64,000 bases of DNA from Hanleya hanleyi (lineage: Eukaryota > Mollusca > Polyplacophora > Lepidopleurida > Hanleyidae): the NCBI GenBank assembly GCA_036873755.1, contig JAVTVY010025192.1:1-64000 (forward strand). Reading direction: 5' to 3'. The first letter of the stretch is position 1; each line of letters begins with the position of its first letter. Of the stretch, positions 1 to 10,854 are shown one piece after another. Below the pieces are notes generated by a model. It worked only from the letters and a program-made list of their open reading frames with translations, was not told the DNA's origin and did no database searches. Both the position numbers and the translations under genes were made by a program.

Positions 1-271
1 AAAAATTGGAACTCTTCTGGGTTCGAAAGTGAAAACCCGGAAGTGACGTGACAACCCACGTCACCTGCGTATATACTCCTGTAAAATAGAGCCGATTTTA
101 TTTCTTTGGAAGGGACAAGGTCTTGCGCTTTTTATACTACTAAACTGTGAAGTAGATTACATCTGACATAGGCCTTAAGGCCGTGATATGCATATGAAGT
201 AGTCTGGGGCATGGTCAGTACTTGCCAATTTTCCCTTCGTCTACTACTCGCCGATTTTTTTGATTTTTTTT

Positions 272-303
<32 letters not shown>

Positions 304-1340
304 TTTCCTCGAGAGCTTTAAAATAAGACCTCACTCTACCCCATCGGGCCACTAGTGCTCCAACATGTCCACCCCGTATGGATTGATACATACTAATATC
401 CCAGTATATGAGTGTATATGGGTCTATAGGGATCTTTATACAAGCCTACGCGGTACTTTCAAATTTTTTTCCATCGTATTCTACATGATCAACCTCATAG
501 CTCATAGTAAAAGCCATAAAAAACCCGATCACCCCTATACCCATACAGGCCAAATATAGCGGACATGATCTTCGCTTGGGAATTGGTCTAGTCCGAGTTG
601 TCTCCCTTGCACCAAAGCGTATAGATGGCGCTGTGGTTTGAACGACGATATTATCCGGGCAAATGTTTGGTCTTGAGCAACCATTTTGTTAGCGTTTTGT
701 TAGCGTCCTGCATACGGAGGACGATTTCACTGATCATTGTGTTGTTTTCTGAGCTGGGGAACATTCTGTGTCGCAGTTTATAACGGAACTTTGTTCCTTT
801 CGGTGTCCACTGAGATGAATATTGTGATCTGCATCATGCATCGCCTGCATGTCACACGAAGACTGTAATCGAGGGAGTGTGCTGTGTTCGAGCGAACGCA
901 TCAATTTGTGTGATATCAGACAGGAAACGTGAAAATTCATATTCTTTCACAGATTTCGAAGTGTATACCGTTCTGGTGAGATGAACGCAGCCTTTATGAT
1001 CAGCGATAACTTTGTTGGCTTTACATCGCATCGGCGGGAACAGATGCCGCTTTATTGCAAAATTACACCTCTTAGGCAGCCATCTGGCTAGCAAGGTAAG
1101 CCTTAACACTTATATTTTCATTGGATGCAAGGTTGTCTTGAGAAATATATCTCTAAATATGATTAATTATCGATTGTCTATCACGACAAACTAACACTCG
1201 GCTGAACAAATATGACCAATAATTTTTCCGTAAATATGAAACGTACAAACTTCTGACGTCAGGACAATGTTCTCCTATTTCCTACAGGAATTTTCCGTAG
1301 AAAATTTATAAATGGGTTAAACTTACAAAAAATGTCCGTA
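1..1340. repeat. Segmental repeat copy 1, containing a Polinton-type terminus
   Basis: Positions 1-256 match 35636-35907 closely. Positions about 1105-1340 continue the match to about 36405. About 850 bp (257-1105) is present only in this copy. The matching part contains an ETS/CRE-like motif (CCGGAAGTGACGTGA) and ends its Polinton-like portion with TATACTACT at 140-148, the same end as the TIRs at 4707 and 39749. Because sequence beyond this end is also shared, the duplication includes flanking DNA as well as the element end. The window starts inside the repeat, so its true left edge is not visible. Confidence 0.75.
257..1105. other. Copy-specific insert without a recognised gene
   Basis: This block interrupts the repeat copy and has no counterpart at 35.9 kb. 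It starts with a (TTTA)n microsatellite near 269-306. Short open frames are present, but none has a recognisable domain. A GTAAG-type splice donor follows CTAGCAAG at about 1096, which could mark a 5' exon, but the frame before it has a stop just upstream. I see no gene that I can support. Confidence 0.4.
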
Positions 1341-1589
1341 GGGACATAATATGTACTGAGTAGGTAATAATTTAAATTTTCGCCACACTACCATCTATTT
1401 ATCCATGTTAAAACACCAGTACATTGGGAAATAAATTGATTTTCCTGACTAAAAAAATTACGTGTATAGACTCTGGGTGACAGTCGTCTAATAGTTCCAT
1501 GAAAATTGTGACGGGTTTTATCGAAAAAATCATAAGAAATTTAATGATTTGGGACAAGGGGTACATACACAGCACAGTGGGATTCTTGC

Positions 1590-1790
1590 ACTGGCTGACA
1601 CCGGTGAGTGGGTGGGTTCAAAATGGCGGTCTGTGGATTGGCCGTCATTTTGTACTCCCAATCACTATACAGTGGGTCAGCCTATATCTTGCACTCACTG
1701 ACGCCGGTGAGTGGGTGGGTTAAAAATGGAGGACTGTGCATCACGGCCATTTTGTACTCACCTCCCCACTAGAGTATAAATAGCGTATAA
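1590..1790 (+). promoter_or_regulatory. TIR-derived promoter of the RING gene
   Basis: Two copies of the motif GTGAGTGGGTGGGTTCAAAA, each followed by TGGCGG or TGGAGG, occur at about 1601 and 1708. Inverted partners (GGCCGTCATTTTGTAC) follow each. The same units build the TIR at 4.2-4.6 kb. A TATA box (TATAAATA) lies at 1775-1782, 45 nt before the ATG at 1820. That spacing matches the TATA boxes of the early-type genes in the 25.7 kb element. I infer that this is the promoter of the downstream RING gene. Confidence 0.65.
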
Positions 1791-1819
1791 TTTTGATATG
1801 TATTCACCAATACACCATC

Positions 1820-2647
1820 ATGAGTTTTCGAAGACGCCGTGCCCCTCTGTTTACACATCATCCGACTCGAGACCCGAGAATTGCTCAAACAGAAGAACAC
1901 AGAGAAATCGTTGCCCATGAAGAAGAAGATGGAAGGGAATTGACGATCATCTCCAGTTTTCAGCGAGTACTTGAAGATGAATCCACGTTAATCAACAGTA
2001 CCGAAGAACTCGCACAACAATTGCGGGAAGAAGTAAGAACAGAAGAAAGTAGCCGGCTGCGAAGACTGAGTGAACAACAGGACCAAGACATACACAGAAT
2101 GGAAGAAAACGACAGTGATGTGACGGAAGGTGGAGAACAAGACGAGCTGCCCTGGCTAAATTCTAATAGACCTCCAACAACAACCACGATGACACCGCCT
2201 GTCTACACTGAAAGTATAAGGACTGAACACCCTACAGCCGGACCTCCTACCATTGCCGAAACTCCTACAATTTCAGCGGCAGAAACACCACAACCCTGTC
2301 GCCACCAAGTCGAGATAATCCAACTCAATGAACAGATTATGGTCATGCAGAGAGGGCTGGATGGGATGGAGACGACCATGAATGGAATGGAAGCGCAAAT
2401 TACCATACTCAAGAAAGAACGCCGTGTCGAAGAGAAAAAAACACGATGCAGTATCTGTACGGAGGAGGAAAGTTGGTACGCCGTGTTACCCTGTGGACAT
2501 CTTTGCCTATGTAAGGATTGCTGGGTAACGCTGACGTGTCAAGGTGCGATGTGTCGATGCATTGATGCCGGCGAGTCCCATTTGAAAATAAAATGTCCGA
2601 TATGCAGAAAACATGTAGGAGGCGTGAAGAGAATATACCGTGCCTGA
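1820..2647 (+). CDS. RING-finger protein (predicted E3 ubiquitin ligase) of a Polinton-like element
   Basis: The 275-residue product starts at ATG 1820, which sits 45 nt after a TATA box; upstream in-frame codons lack a better start. The N terminus is basic (SFRRRR). Residues about 30-110 are very acidic, and residues 120-160 are Pro/Thr-rich. A probable coiled coil spans about 162-206, and a C3HC4 RING spans about 210-262 (CSIC, LPCGHLCLCKDC, CPIC). The RING being at the extreme C terminus recalls IAP-type and other viral RING ligases, but there is no BIR domain. RING domains normally recruit E2 enzymes; the substrate here is unknown. The reading frame is intact. Because the gene is driven by TIR-type sequence it probably belongs to the element ending at 4707, not to the host. 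A host RING gene captured by the element is the alternative. Confidence 0.8.
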   Translation: MSFRRRRAPLFTHHPTRDPRIAQTEEHREIVAHEEEDGRELTIISSFQRVLEDESTLINSTEELAQQLREEVRTEESSRLRRLSEQQDQDIHRMEENDSDVTEGGEQDELPWLNSNRPPTTTTMTPPVYTESIRTEHPTAGPPTIAETPTISAAETPQPCRHQVEIIQLNEQIMVMQRGLDGMETTMNGMEAQITILKKERRVEEKKTRCSICTEEESWYAVLPCGHLCLCKDCWVTLTCQGAMCRCIDAGESHLKIKCPICRKHVGGVKRIYRA

Positions 2648-2839
2648 GTGTGTGGTATCACGCTATCAACGGCCCTTTTCAGGGCCAACCCATCTTTCCG
2701 GAAGAGAAAACTTCTTTCCTAAGCACACCCAACTAACACCAGATGTCCATCATCCTTTTTCCCCAAAAAAAAATTTTTCCAAAAATTTTTTTTTGAAAAA
2801 CAAAAATCTTCATACGTCAGGTCAACAAAATTTTATTTT
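2648..2839. other. Downstream region of the RING gene
   Basis: The A/T-rich stretch at 2757-2850 contains runs of A and T. No clear AATAAA is seen immediately after the stop codon, so the transcript end is not defined. A GGCCCTTTTCAGGGCC hairpin lies at about 2671-2686 and may act in 3' processing. No gene is seen here. Confidence 0.35.
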
Positions 2840-3790
2840 TGAGGTAGAGGGTCGAGTGAGGTATCATATTGAAGCTGACGTGAAATGCTTCACAATGATA
2901 CCTCACTCGACCCGATTGGACCATTAGGGACGCCTCTAACCTCAAAAAAGATTATTTTGAAGATAAATATCAACATCCGGTGAATGAAGATTTTTTTATT
3001 TTAGAGGTAGTGGGTCGAGTGAGGTATCTAATGGAAGCTGACGTGAAATGCTTCACAATGATACCTCACTCGACCCGATTGCACCACTAGGGGCTGCCCT
3101 AACTCCAAAAAAAGGCTATTTTGAATTTTCTGCGCATGCGCGAAGACCAAAGGCTATGAAAATAGCCTTTTTTGGGGTTAGAGGCGTCCCTAATGGACCA
3201 ATCGGGTCGAGTGAGGTATTAAATTGAAGGTGACGTGAAGGAGCATCTGATAGACTGGGTATGGGCTTGAATTAGGGTAATTGTGCGCATGCGCGAAGAT
3301 GATATCAAAAATATCAATATTCAAAAATAGCCTTTTTGGAGTTAGAGGCGTCCCTAATGGACCAATCGGGTCGAGTGAGGTATCAAATTGAAGGTAACGT
3401 GAAGGAGCATCTGATGAACTGGTGTAGGTTGAACTATAAGCATTCTGCGCATGCGCAATCTTCAAAATAGCCGTTTTTGGAGTTAGGGCAGCCCCTAGTG
3501 GTCCAATCGGGTCGAGTGAGGTATCAATGTGAAGCATTTCACGTCAGCTTCCATTTAATACCTCACTCGACCCACTACCTCTAAAATAAAAAAAATAAAA
3601 AAAAATCTTCGTACACCCGATGTTGACATTTATCTGCAAAATAGCCTTTTTGGAGCTAGGACAGCCCCTAGTGGCCCGATGGAGCCGAGTGAGGTATCAA
3701 TGTGAAGGTGAGATGAAGGGTCATCTGATGGACTGGTGTGGGTTGAACTATCAGCATTCTGCGCATGCGCAAGAATGGAAATAGACGTTT
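2840..3790. repeat. NRF1-motif satellite array A with internal palindromes
   Basis: The array is made of about 160-190 bp units that contain the conserved words GTCGAGTGAGGTATCA, CCAATCGGGTCGAGTGAGG and TGCGCATGCGC. The last is the NRF1 consensus palindrome and is seen near 3131, 3284, 3446 and 3760. Three short perfect-arm palindromes (about 2843-2925, 3010-3080 and 3508-3575) have GAGTGAGGTATCA facing TGATACCTCACTC. The same satellite family recurs at 8.2-9.5, 13.3-14.2, 19.7-20.7 and 38.0-39.3 kb. Open frames across it are repeat artefacts. Confidence 0.8.
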
Positions 3791-3834
3791 TTGGAGCTAT
3801 TTGACTATTAAAAAAAGGAAAAAAAGAATGAAAC

Positions 3835-4085
3835 CAGTCAGTACATGCATCCCATAGTCCCAGGTCACGCCCGATTCACGCAGACCGGAAGTGACGTCAT
3901 ACACCTGCGCACAACCGTGATGGAAAAAAATGGATATGACCTTGAACTGATCACGTGACCTCCCCGTGATGACAAATACCCAGAACCAAGTCAGTACATG
4001 CATCCCATAGTCCCAGGTCACGCCCGATTCACGCAGACCGGAAGTGACGTCATACACCTGCGCACAACCGTGATGGAAAAAACCC
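3835..4085. repeat. Direct repeat with an ETS/CRE composite motif
   Basis: A block of about 95 bp beginning CAGTACATGCATCCCATAG occurs at about 3840 and again at about 3992. Each copy contains GACCGGAAGTGACGTCA, an ETS site fused to a CRE. A shorter third start (CAGTACATGCAGG) follows at 4097. The two copies are nearly identical, so the duplication is recent. Confidence 0.8.
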
Positions 4086-4199
4086 AGAACCAAGTCAGTA
4101 CATGCAGGCTGGCTGGTCAGGTCAGGTAAGTCAGAGTGCTCCACAAAGTAGTGCAATTGAATACACCCCTTTCCCTAAAAATCGACTGCTTTTATACAT

Positions 4200-4707
4200 G
4201 ACCCGGTGAGTGGGTGGGTTCAAAATGGCGGACCCTTATTTTACACACACAACACCCTCAGCCACCATTTTAAACCCACCCACTCACATCCCAGGTCAAA
4301 TCAGTGCACCCGAGTGAGTGGGTGGGTTCAAAATGGCGGACTTTCAACGGCGCAGAGAAAATAAGCGGCCGCCATTTTGAACCCACCCACTCACATCGTG
4401 CACTCAATCACCCCGGTGAGTGGGTGGGTTCAAAATGGCGGACCCTTATTTTACACACACAACACCCTAAGCCGCCATTTTAAACCCACCCACTCACATC
4501 CCAGGTCAAATCAGTGCAACCGAGTGAGTGGGTGGGTTCAAAATGGCGGACTTTCAACGTCCCAGAGAAAATAACCGGCCGCCATTTTGAACCCACCCAC
4601 TCACATCTCAACTCACACATGCGCACAGACACACTTCTGACGTCACACCCAGTTCTGCGCATGCGCAGTGAGGCGCTATTTGGACGATTTACACCTTGTA
4701 TACTACT
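4200..4707. repeat. Polinton-type terminal inverted repeat (right end of element 1)
   Basis: Four facing pairs of GTGAGTGGGTGGGTTCAAAA (+TGGCGG) and its inverse run from 4204 to 4610. They are followed by a CRE (TGACGTCAC), an NRF1 palindrome (TGCGCATGCGCAG) and the terminal word TTGTATACTACT ending at 4707. The outer 110 bp aligns with 39640-39749 and with the reverse complement of 25725-25830. Polinton TIRs classically begin with AG; this one begins AGTAGTATAC when read inward. The matching left TIR of this element is not in the window, so the element is truncated or rearranged. Confidence 0.75.
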
Positions 4708-4965
4708 CAGCAACCTGTAACCATTTCGGTCATCTATACGCGGTAAGACTGACCCTGGGATCGTGTGTATCCATGTTCAGCCTACTTTCGGCAACGGCTA
4801 AAGAGAATTTCCATAAATCAATACCACGTGACTTCGTCAGCCAATCAGCTAAAGTCTACCGATGTAACCCCAACGTAACTCGCCATTTTCGAATCATGTG
4901 ATGAACTACTTGTCCAAAATTTCAGATCCACCACACCTCTTGGATGATACGAAAGTTATACATAC

Positions 4966-5182
4966 CTATATATTTTGTAAGCCCAGGCAATATCTGTTTC
5001 AGAAGTAGTATGAAAACCTGTAATTCATCAGATTTCTCGAGTCTGTTCTCCGCCGGATGAAGGCCGAACAGAATCCGGTAAAACACTGGATATCGCTCCG
5101 CGATAATGGCGACACACGATTCGCAAGGCATCTTATGGATGGCGAAGTGTACGCAAATGGACAGACCAGGGGAAAAGATCAA
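4966..5182 (-). CDS. Possible host exon, unknown protein
   Basis: A minus-strand open frame of about 72 codons ends at a strong donor (ATATATAG followed by GTATGT). It reads like real protein: a Cys-containing segment, then a Leu/Ile-rich helix (FILLLKQILPGL). No clear acceptor with a pyrimidine tract was found upstream, and I do not recognise the family. A competing plus-strand open frame covers the same bases, so the strand is uncertain. Confidence 0.25.
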
Positions 5183-7000
5183 GGGATATTTCTTGCACTG
5201 CTGGATATATAGGTATGGTTATTTTGTTTCATAAAATCAGTTCATAACTGCATCGCATCAACGTTAATATTACTGACAAATTGTTGAAAAAATCTTCGCT
5301 ATGAAACCAACCGGAAAGTCTATTTCCACCCACAGGAGAGGAACTGCACTAGAGGAAGTAACTCATCCCGCATATTTACAGTGAAAGCAGAAGAAAGAAT
5401 TATCTCCCCACTCTCGGCTCCTTTGGGCGAAAATGGACTTTCCCGGTTGTCGGCATGAACGTGTTTTCAACAGGCAGTTGCTCAGACGATATAAACTTTG
5501 GAGATTTTTAAAATAATTTCTAATGCCAGGGAAATATTTTTGATGACAAATAATTGCACAGAAAGAGTTTGGAATATATGGTGAGTTTCGACAGCTAATG
5601 TGTTATATTAACTGATAAATCCACGAAAACCTCGCCGTAGCGTAATGTGAGACAGACAGTAGATAAGCAGACAAGCTATATTACGAGGCGTCTCATTGGG
5701 CGACTATTTGACCCGGAAACTATTTGATTCGGAGTTCATCTGACGGATTGTCCCAGATCTTAATTAGCGACATGTCAGATAGAGGAGCGGTTATTAGGTC
5801 TGAGCTTTAATCAGATTGCATTCTCATTAGCCTGCAGTTCTCACAGATGTAGGGGAAGGTGGGGCAAAACGGAACCACGGAGCAAAACGAAACATTCATA
5901 GATTAATTCTAAGGAGTTGCCAAAACCTGGATATAATTAGTGAAATCATGATCTTAGGTCTCCAATGCCAAAATATGTTTCTAATTCGAGAGAGACGACA
6001 TCAGCGGCAAAAGACAGACAAATAAAATAGAACCCTTCTGATCTCTTACACATTAATTGGAGACACCGGAAAGTATTGTTCAAATGTTTTCCCAATGGCT
6101 GGCACATCAACATTTCAGGTTGGAAGTATTAAAAAAAAAAAAAAAAAAAAAAAATACTGGAACATTTTTTTATTTTTTTTTATATATTTGAAAATATGCT
6201 ATTCGGGGCAAAATGGAACCATCCCTAACGGAGCATAATGGACCGAAGATCTGTTATGTCCCTTATGGCCGATCCCCAGGTTAAATTCATACCAAATTCT
6301 TGACCAAGCAACCTGGTTTTTCAGTTTTCGGGGGCCAAGGAGTCAAATTTTATCAGATATATTGCCCATTAATCGGGTTAAGGATAGAAAATGATAACTG
6401 CTCTGAAATACTAATATTATTCAAACTCGAAGATTATAAATAATAAACTTTTTATAGCTGTTTTGGACTGTTAAAATGACTTTAGGACGCCATATTCAAC
6501 ACTTTTTTATTTTCCTCCTACTTTTCGATCCATTGGCAAATATATATGCACCTAGCCTATCCATCTTACCCATAAAAGCCAGTCACGTTTGATGCTGAAT
6601 AGTCAGATTATGACGAGCAACTAGGCGTGTATTTTGCTAAGATTATCGTAAGATTAACATTATGTTTCCTATTGGGGCAAAACGGTCACAGGTGATCATT
6701 TTGCCCCACGCGGCGGTCTGTTTTGCCCCTACGAGTGTGGAAAAACGGATGATCAATCACAAAGATTGTTGGCCTATAAACTAAAAAGTACCTGGTTCAA
6801 CAGCATTTTGTCGGCTTAATCTTAAATACTGTGTACGTGCCTTTAAATTCTACCTGCTGGCATATCCTGGCCATACTATATAGAGCACAAGGGAGCACTC
6901 AAAGTTAGGGATTCCGTTTTGTCCCAATTTTTACGGCCAACTCAGTTTTGACGAATGAACTGAACCTCCTCCTTTAACCAGCCCAGACATAAAGGACAAG
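5183..7000. other. Non-coding stretch with GGGGCAAAA repeats and a poly(A) tract
   Basis: No gene can be supported. A run of A (about 6131-6154) is followed by T-rich sequence. Phrases like GGGGCAAAACGGAACC or GGGGCAAAATGGAACC recur near 5860, 6205, 6675 and 6710, so this looks like one dispersed repeat. The right end (7001-7774) would be the 3' UTR of the minus-strand membrane-protein gene. Confidence 0.4.
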
Positions 7001-7022
7001 TACTGTCTTAAAAAAGAAACAA

Positions 7023-7028
7023 TTTTAT
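7023..7028 (-). terminator. Candidate polyadenylation signal of the host membrane protein
   Basis: Read on the minus strand, this is AATAAA in the context GCCAAATAAAATTG. It is about 750 nt downstream of the stop codon at 7775 and is the first clear signal I found for that gene. Confidence 0.4.
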
Positions 7029-7774
7029 TTGGCACAGCGAAAATAAATAATAACTTTACAAAACAGATAGAGAGACAGGACCATACAGAAATAGGTGTTT
7101 TACCATTTTCTGCTACATTAAAGGTGGCTTGTTCATCACCATTACCGGTACTTCATAATCTCTCCCAGGAAGACACATACATTCTTAGAAGGTTTGGTTC
7201 TAATTTGAACCCCTTTTTGGGGGAAAGGGGTTCTGGGTATATAGCTACTCTGGTGGAACAAAACGAATAACCAAACAAAGGTTCTTCCGCTGGGTCTCCA
7301 CAGAACCAGTTTATCTCTTTAAGAATCAAATGCTTCTCTGGAAGTTCCTCATAGAACCATCATTTTTATAATAAATTGGTTCCTTATGAAACCACAAAAA
7401 GTCAAGATTTTTGAAAGATGGATAAATCAGCTTGAATAAACTTCGCACTATCACCATGTGGTTGAACATTCAATTCTGAACCATAGACCTTGCGGTCAAG
7501 GGTCCAAATCTGAATATAATTTGCAACAAATTCTTACATGGCATGTAAATATTCAAAATCTAATAAGAGCTTGTTCTGGTGACGTCACCACAGGTTGAAG
7601 ACAAGATGGTTGCCATATTCTTCCAGATATTACATTCCAATGAATATTTTCCAAGACGTTGGGAATGGGTTGTGCGACAGTTTGGCACAATGAAATATCG
7701 AACTCGAGTCTAGGAGTGACAAGGTCTTGGTCAAGGGCGATGTTGATGTATAGGGAAAATGTGATTTGTGTTTG

Positions 7775-7899
7775 TTAATTCAAGCGTGTCATTTGAAATA
7801 ATGGTTCCCCTGCCCTCTTCCGGAGCACGATCCAGACGACACCAGCGCCCACAAATAAACCAACCAACGTCATTGCTATGGAGACTCCAGCCACAACTC
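7775..7899 (-). CDS. Last coding exon of a host type I membrane protein (TM helix and short tail)
   Basis: The acceptor TTTGTAG precedes position 7899. Two phase-completing bases are followed by 40 codons and a TAA at 7775-7777. The product is one transmembrane helix (VVAGVSIAMTLVGLFVGAGV) followed by a basic stop-transfer (LRKRAG) and a tail of about 12 residues. The two leading bases exactly complete the phase-1 codon left by the exon at 10376-10631, giving Gly. That supports these as consecutive exons of one gene. The intron between them holds the foldback element and the p53-like array. The family is not recognised. Confidence 0.6.
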
Positions 7900-8039
7900 C
7901 TACAAATTGAGAAGAAAAGGAAAGCGTCTGAAAACATGAACAACCGAAAGAAGCCGTTCAACAGGACGAACTACTGAAAGAGGACGAACTACTGAAAGAG
8001 GCACAACAGACATGGGGATAGGATGTGCTGACGACTGAT

Positions 8040-9735
8040 AATTATTTAGATAGATAGGTAAATAAGTAGTTGGAAGCCGTGAAATTCATTAGGATTTTTG
8101 AGGCTGAGTGAGACTGACGGCGTAACATCACATCCGGGTCTAAGGCCACGTCCGGCTCAAAGGCCACATCTATGTCAAAGGCCACTTCCAGGTCACGTCC
8201 AGTCACGGGACTTTCGGAGACAATCTGCGCATGCGCAGTCGGGCAGTAGTAGAAAAAGACATTTCAACGGACGTTTTGAGGTCGAGATGAACTATCCGTG
8301 GGCCGAATGGGTCGTGTGAGGTATCAAAGTGAAGCACACGTGGGGGAGCGTCAGACGGGACTGGTGTATAGTGGAAGTAAGCATTGACGTGCATTGATGA
8401 CGCGGGGATTAATGCAGGGAAGGATTTGTGGGGAAAGGGCAATGGAATGGACGTTTGGGGTGGAAGGTGGACCATCCCTGGTCCGAATGGGTCGTGTTGG
8501 GTATCAGTTCGAAACGCCCGTGGGGGAGCGTCCGACTGGACTGGTGTATAGGAGAAGAAAGGGTATGACGCGCATGCGCATGCCGGGAATTGTGGGAAAA
8601 GGGGCATTGTAATAGACGTGTTGGGGTCTAGGTGGGGCATCGATGGTCCGAATGGGTCGCGTGAGGTGTCAATGTGAACTACCCGTGGGGGAGCGTCCGA
8701 CTTGACTGGTTTTCCTGTGGAAGAAAGGCTATAGCACGCATGCCCAGACAGTATTGTGGTGGTCATTTTTTCTAGGGGATTTTACTCCCGCTGTAGAATA
8801 CGATGGAAGGGGTCTTGTGGCCATGGGTTGACTTTTGTTGAAAAATTATCGTGCGCATATGCAGTGGGCAGGCGGGCCTGAGGTGGACGTTTTGTTGTTG
8901 AGCTGGATCGATCCATTCGGCCACAAGACCCCTTCCATCGTACTCAAAACCGTGAAACACAGAAAGCACCCACACAGAAAGTACCCACACCCCACAGTAA
9001 GATCCAAGAAAAAAATGACCACCCCATTACTTCTGCCCCAAACGCCCCAATTCTCTCTCTATATGCATGCGCGTCAGCCTTTCTTCCACGACACACCAGC
9101 CCAGTCGGGTGCTCCCCCACCATTGCTTCATATTGACACCTCACACAACCCATTCGAATCAATAACGACCCACTTCGAACTCAAAACGTCCATTCCAATG
9201 CCCTTTTCCCACAATTCCTGGCCTGGGCATGCACGCCATACCCTTACATCCCTAACATCAGTGTAGTCGGACGCTCCCCCAAAAGCGCTGCAAACTAATA
9301 CCCCACACGACCCATTCGGTCCAGGGATGGTCCACCTCGACCCCAAAACGTCAATTCCAATTTACTTTTCCCACAATTTCCTGCCTGCGCATGCGCGTCA
9401 TAAGCTTACTTCCACTACACGTCAGTTCAGTATGAAGCTCCCCCAAGAGCGCTTCAAACCACACACCCATTCGGCCCAAGGATACTCCACCTCGACCCAA
9501 AAAGGTCCACTGAAATGCCTTTTTCTACTACTGCCCGACGTCCCATGCGCAAATGGTTTCCGGAAGTTTCCTGACCGGCCGTGACCCGGAAGTTACTTTT
9601 GACCTTTGACCTTTGGATGTAACATTTGACCCGGATGTGACGTCACGCTGTCAGACTCAATCCTCAGTCTCAAATATCGTAATGAATTTCACGGCTTAAT
9701 CATGCTACTCAGATATATAGATAATTTATTTTCAA
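8040..9735. mobile_element. Foldback (palindromic) non-autonomous element, Polinton-satellite type
   Basis: The two halves are inverted copies centred near 8885. GCCGTGAAATTCATTA at 8076 faces AATGAATTTCACGGC near 9681-9696. The word for CCACAAGACCCCTTCCATCG occurs inverted at about 8795 and directly at about 8920. Each arm has satellite units with GCGCATGCGCA and CGAATGGGTCGTGTGAGG-like words, plus outer blocks rich in CGGAAG/TGACCT motifs. No gene is present. It sits inside an intron of the host membrane-protein gene. It is the small, gene-less counterpart of the 13-21 kb palindrome. Confidence 0.75.
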
Positions 9736-9830
9736 AATTGTAAAATACATCCTCAACCTAAAATGGCTGCTTTTCACTTCACTCACTGGATAATGTGTCT
9801 AAATCAGTTTACGCGTTTTTCTTTTCTACT

Positions 9831-10070
9831 GAACATGTCTGCACATGGCTAGACGTACATGTATATGTACATGTCTGGACGCACATCTGGACATGTCTGG
9901 ACGTACATCTGGACATGTCTGGAAGTACATCTGTACATGTCTGGGTGTTCATCTGGACATGTCTGAACGTACATCTGGACATATCTGGAAGTACATCTGG
10001 ACATGTCTGGATGTCCAGCTGGGCATGTCAGGACGTACATATGTGTCCTCTATGTCTGGGCGTGTCAATA
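9831..10070. repeat. 22-bp tandem array of p53-like half-sites
   Basis: The unit TACATCTGGACATGTCTGGA plus two bases repeats with an exact 22-bp step. The core GGACATGTCT is at 9889, 9911, 9955 and 9999, and variant cores are at 9933, 9977 and 10021. GGACATGTCT fits RRRCWWGYYY, the p53-family half-site. A related GAACATGTCT is at 9831. Open frames in this stretch follow from the repeat. Confidence 0.8.
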
Positions 10071-10375
10071 TGTAGCAGGACCTTCCAGCGGACACGCCAC
10101 AATGTCAGAGCAACTGCAATATCCATCAATCGCCTGTACAAAAAGTATACCTATATGAGAGAGATATTAATTAAATAAATTTTTCTCCATCTGCTGCATC
10201 AATTGCTGCATCAACCAGTTAGGCCAGCGTCGCTTTAGATACCAGAAATCGGGTACGTTTTTGTTTTGTTTTCAAGAGTGAGATACCTCAAGACATTTAC
10301 ATCTACAGGCAGAGGATCGGTTGGACATCTATCTGGAGCACATGCAGCACAAAGATTGCGAAAAATGAAACATAC

Positions 10376-10631
10376 CGGAACTGTATCCCTGAGATGACGG
10401 GTTACCAGAGGTCAGAGGTGAATTCGTCGGTGACCCAGTCGGCGAAATAGACGAATCGGGTACTACTGGACTCGTCAGAGGTGAATTCGTCGGTGACCCA
10501 GTCGGCGAAATAGACGAATCGGGTACTACTGGACTCGCTGTTGACGTTTTAAGATCTTGTATCATTATCAGTTTTCCATCTTGTGTTCTCACAAGTTCCT
10601 TCAGACTTCCTACAACAGCTTTCAAGGTCAC
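10376..10631 (-). CDS. Internal exon of a host membrane protein: Ser/Pro-rich stalk with a 21-residue duplication
   Basis: The acceptor TTCCAATTCCAG precedes 10631, and the donor GTATGT follows 10376. The frame is open for 85 codons plus one base. It encodes a helical segment (VTLKAVVGSLKELVRTQDGK) and then a Ser/Pro/Thr-rich region in which a 63-bp unit (SPVVPDSSISPTGSPTNSPL) is repeated in tandem. This looks like an O-glycosylated stalk next to the membrane, which suits the TM exon at 7775-7899. The phases match: it ends in phase 1 and the next exon begins with two bases. Confidence 0.55.
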
Positions 10632-10854
10632 CTGGAATTGGAAAATCCTAATCATTGTCATCATTGTCCCAGGCGTCCAAAGGTTTCTTCCGCATTAGAA
10701 TATATGTCCACAAACAAATTTACATGTGAACCACGAATAATGCATGAGTTTCACCCACCAATCAGTGATTTAAACTCCTATAAGTCGATTAATAATTGCC
10801 ACGCTGATTAACCCTTCCTGAACAAAATCAGGACTGATCTTTCCCCTACTGATC

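Noticed and set aside
5850..6930. GGGGCAAAA motifs as a possible gene or regulatory array
   Set aside because: Unequal spacing and no conserved unit; only a dispersed repeat is supported.
9795..10178. Open frames of 63-127 codons over the p53-like array
   Set aside because: All frames are open because of the 22-bp repeat; products are low-complexity.
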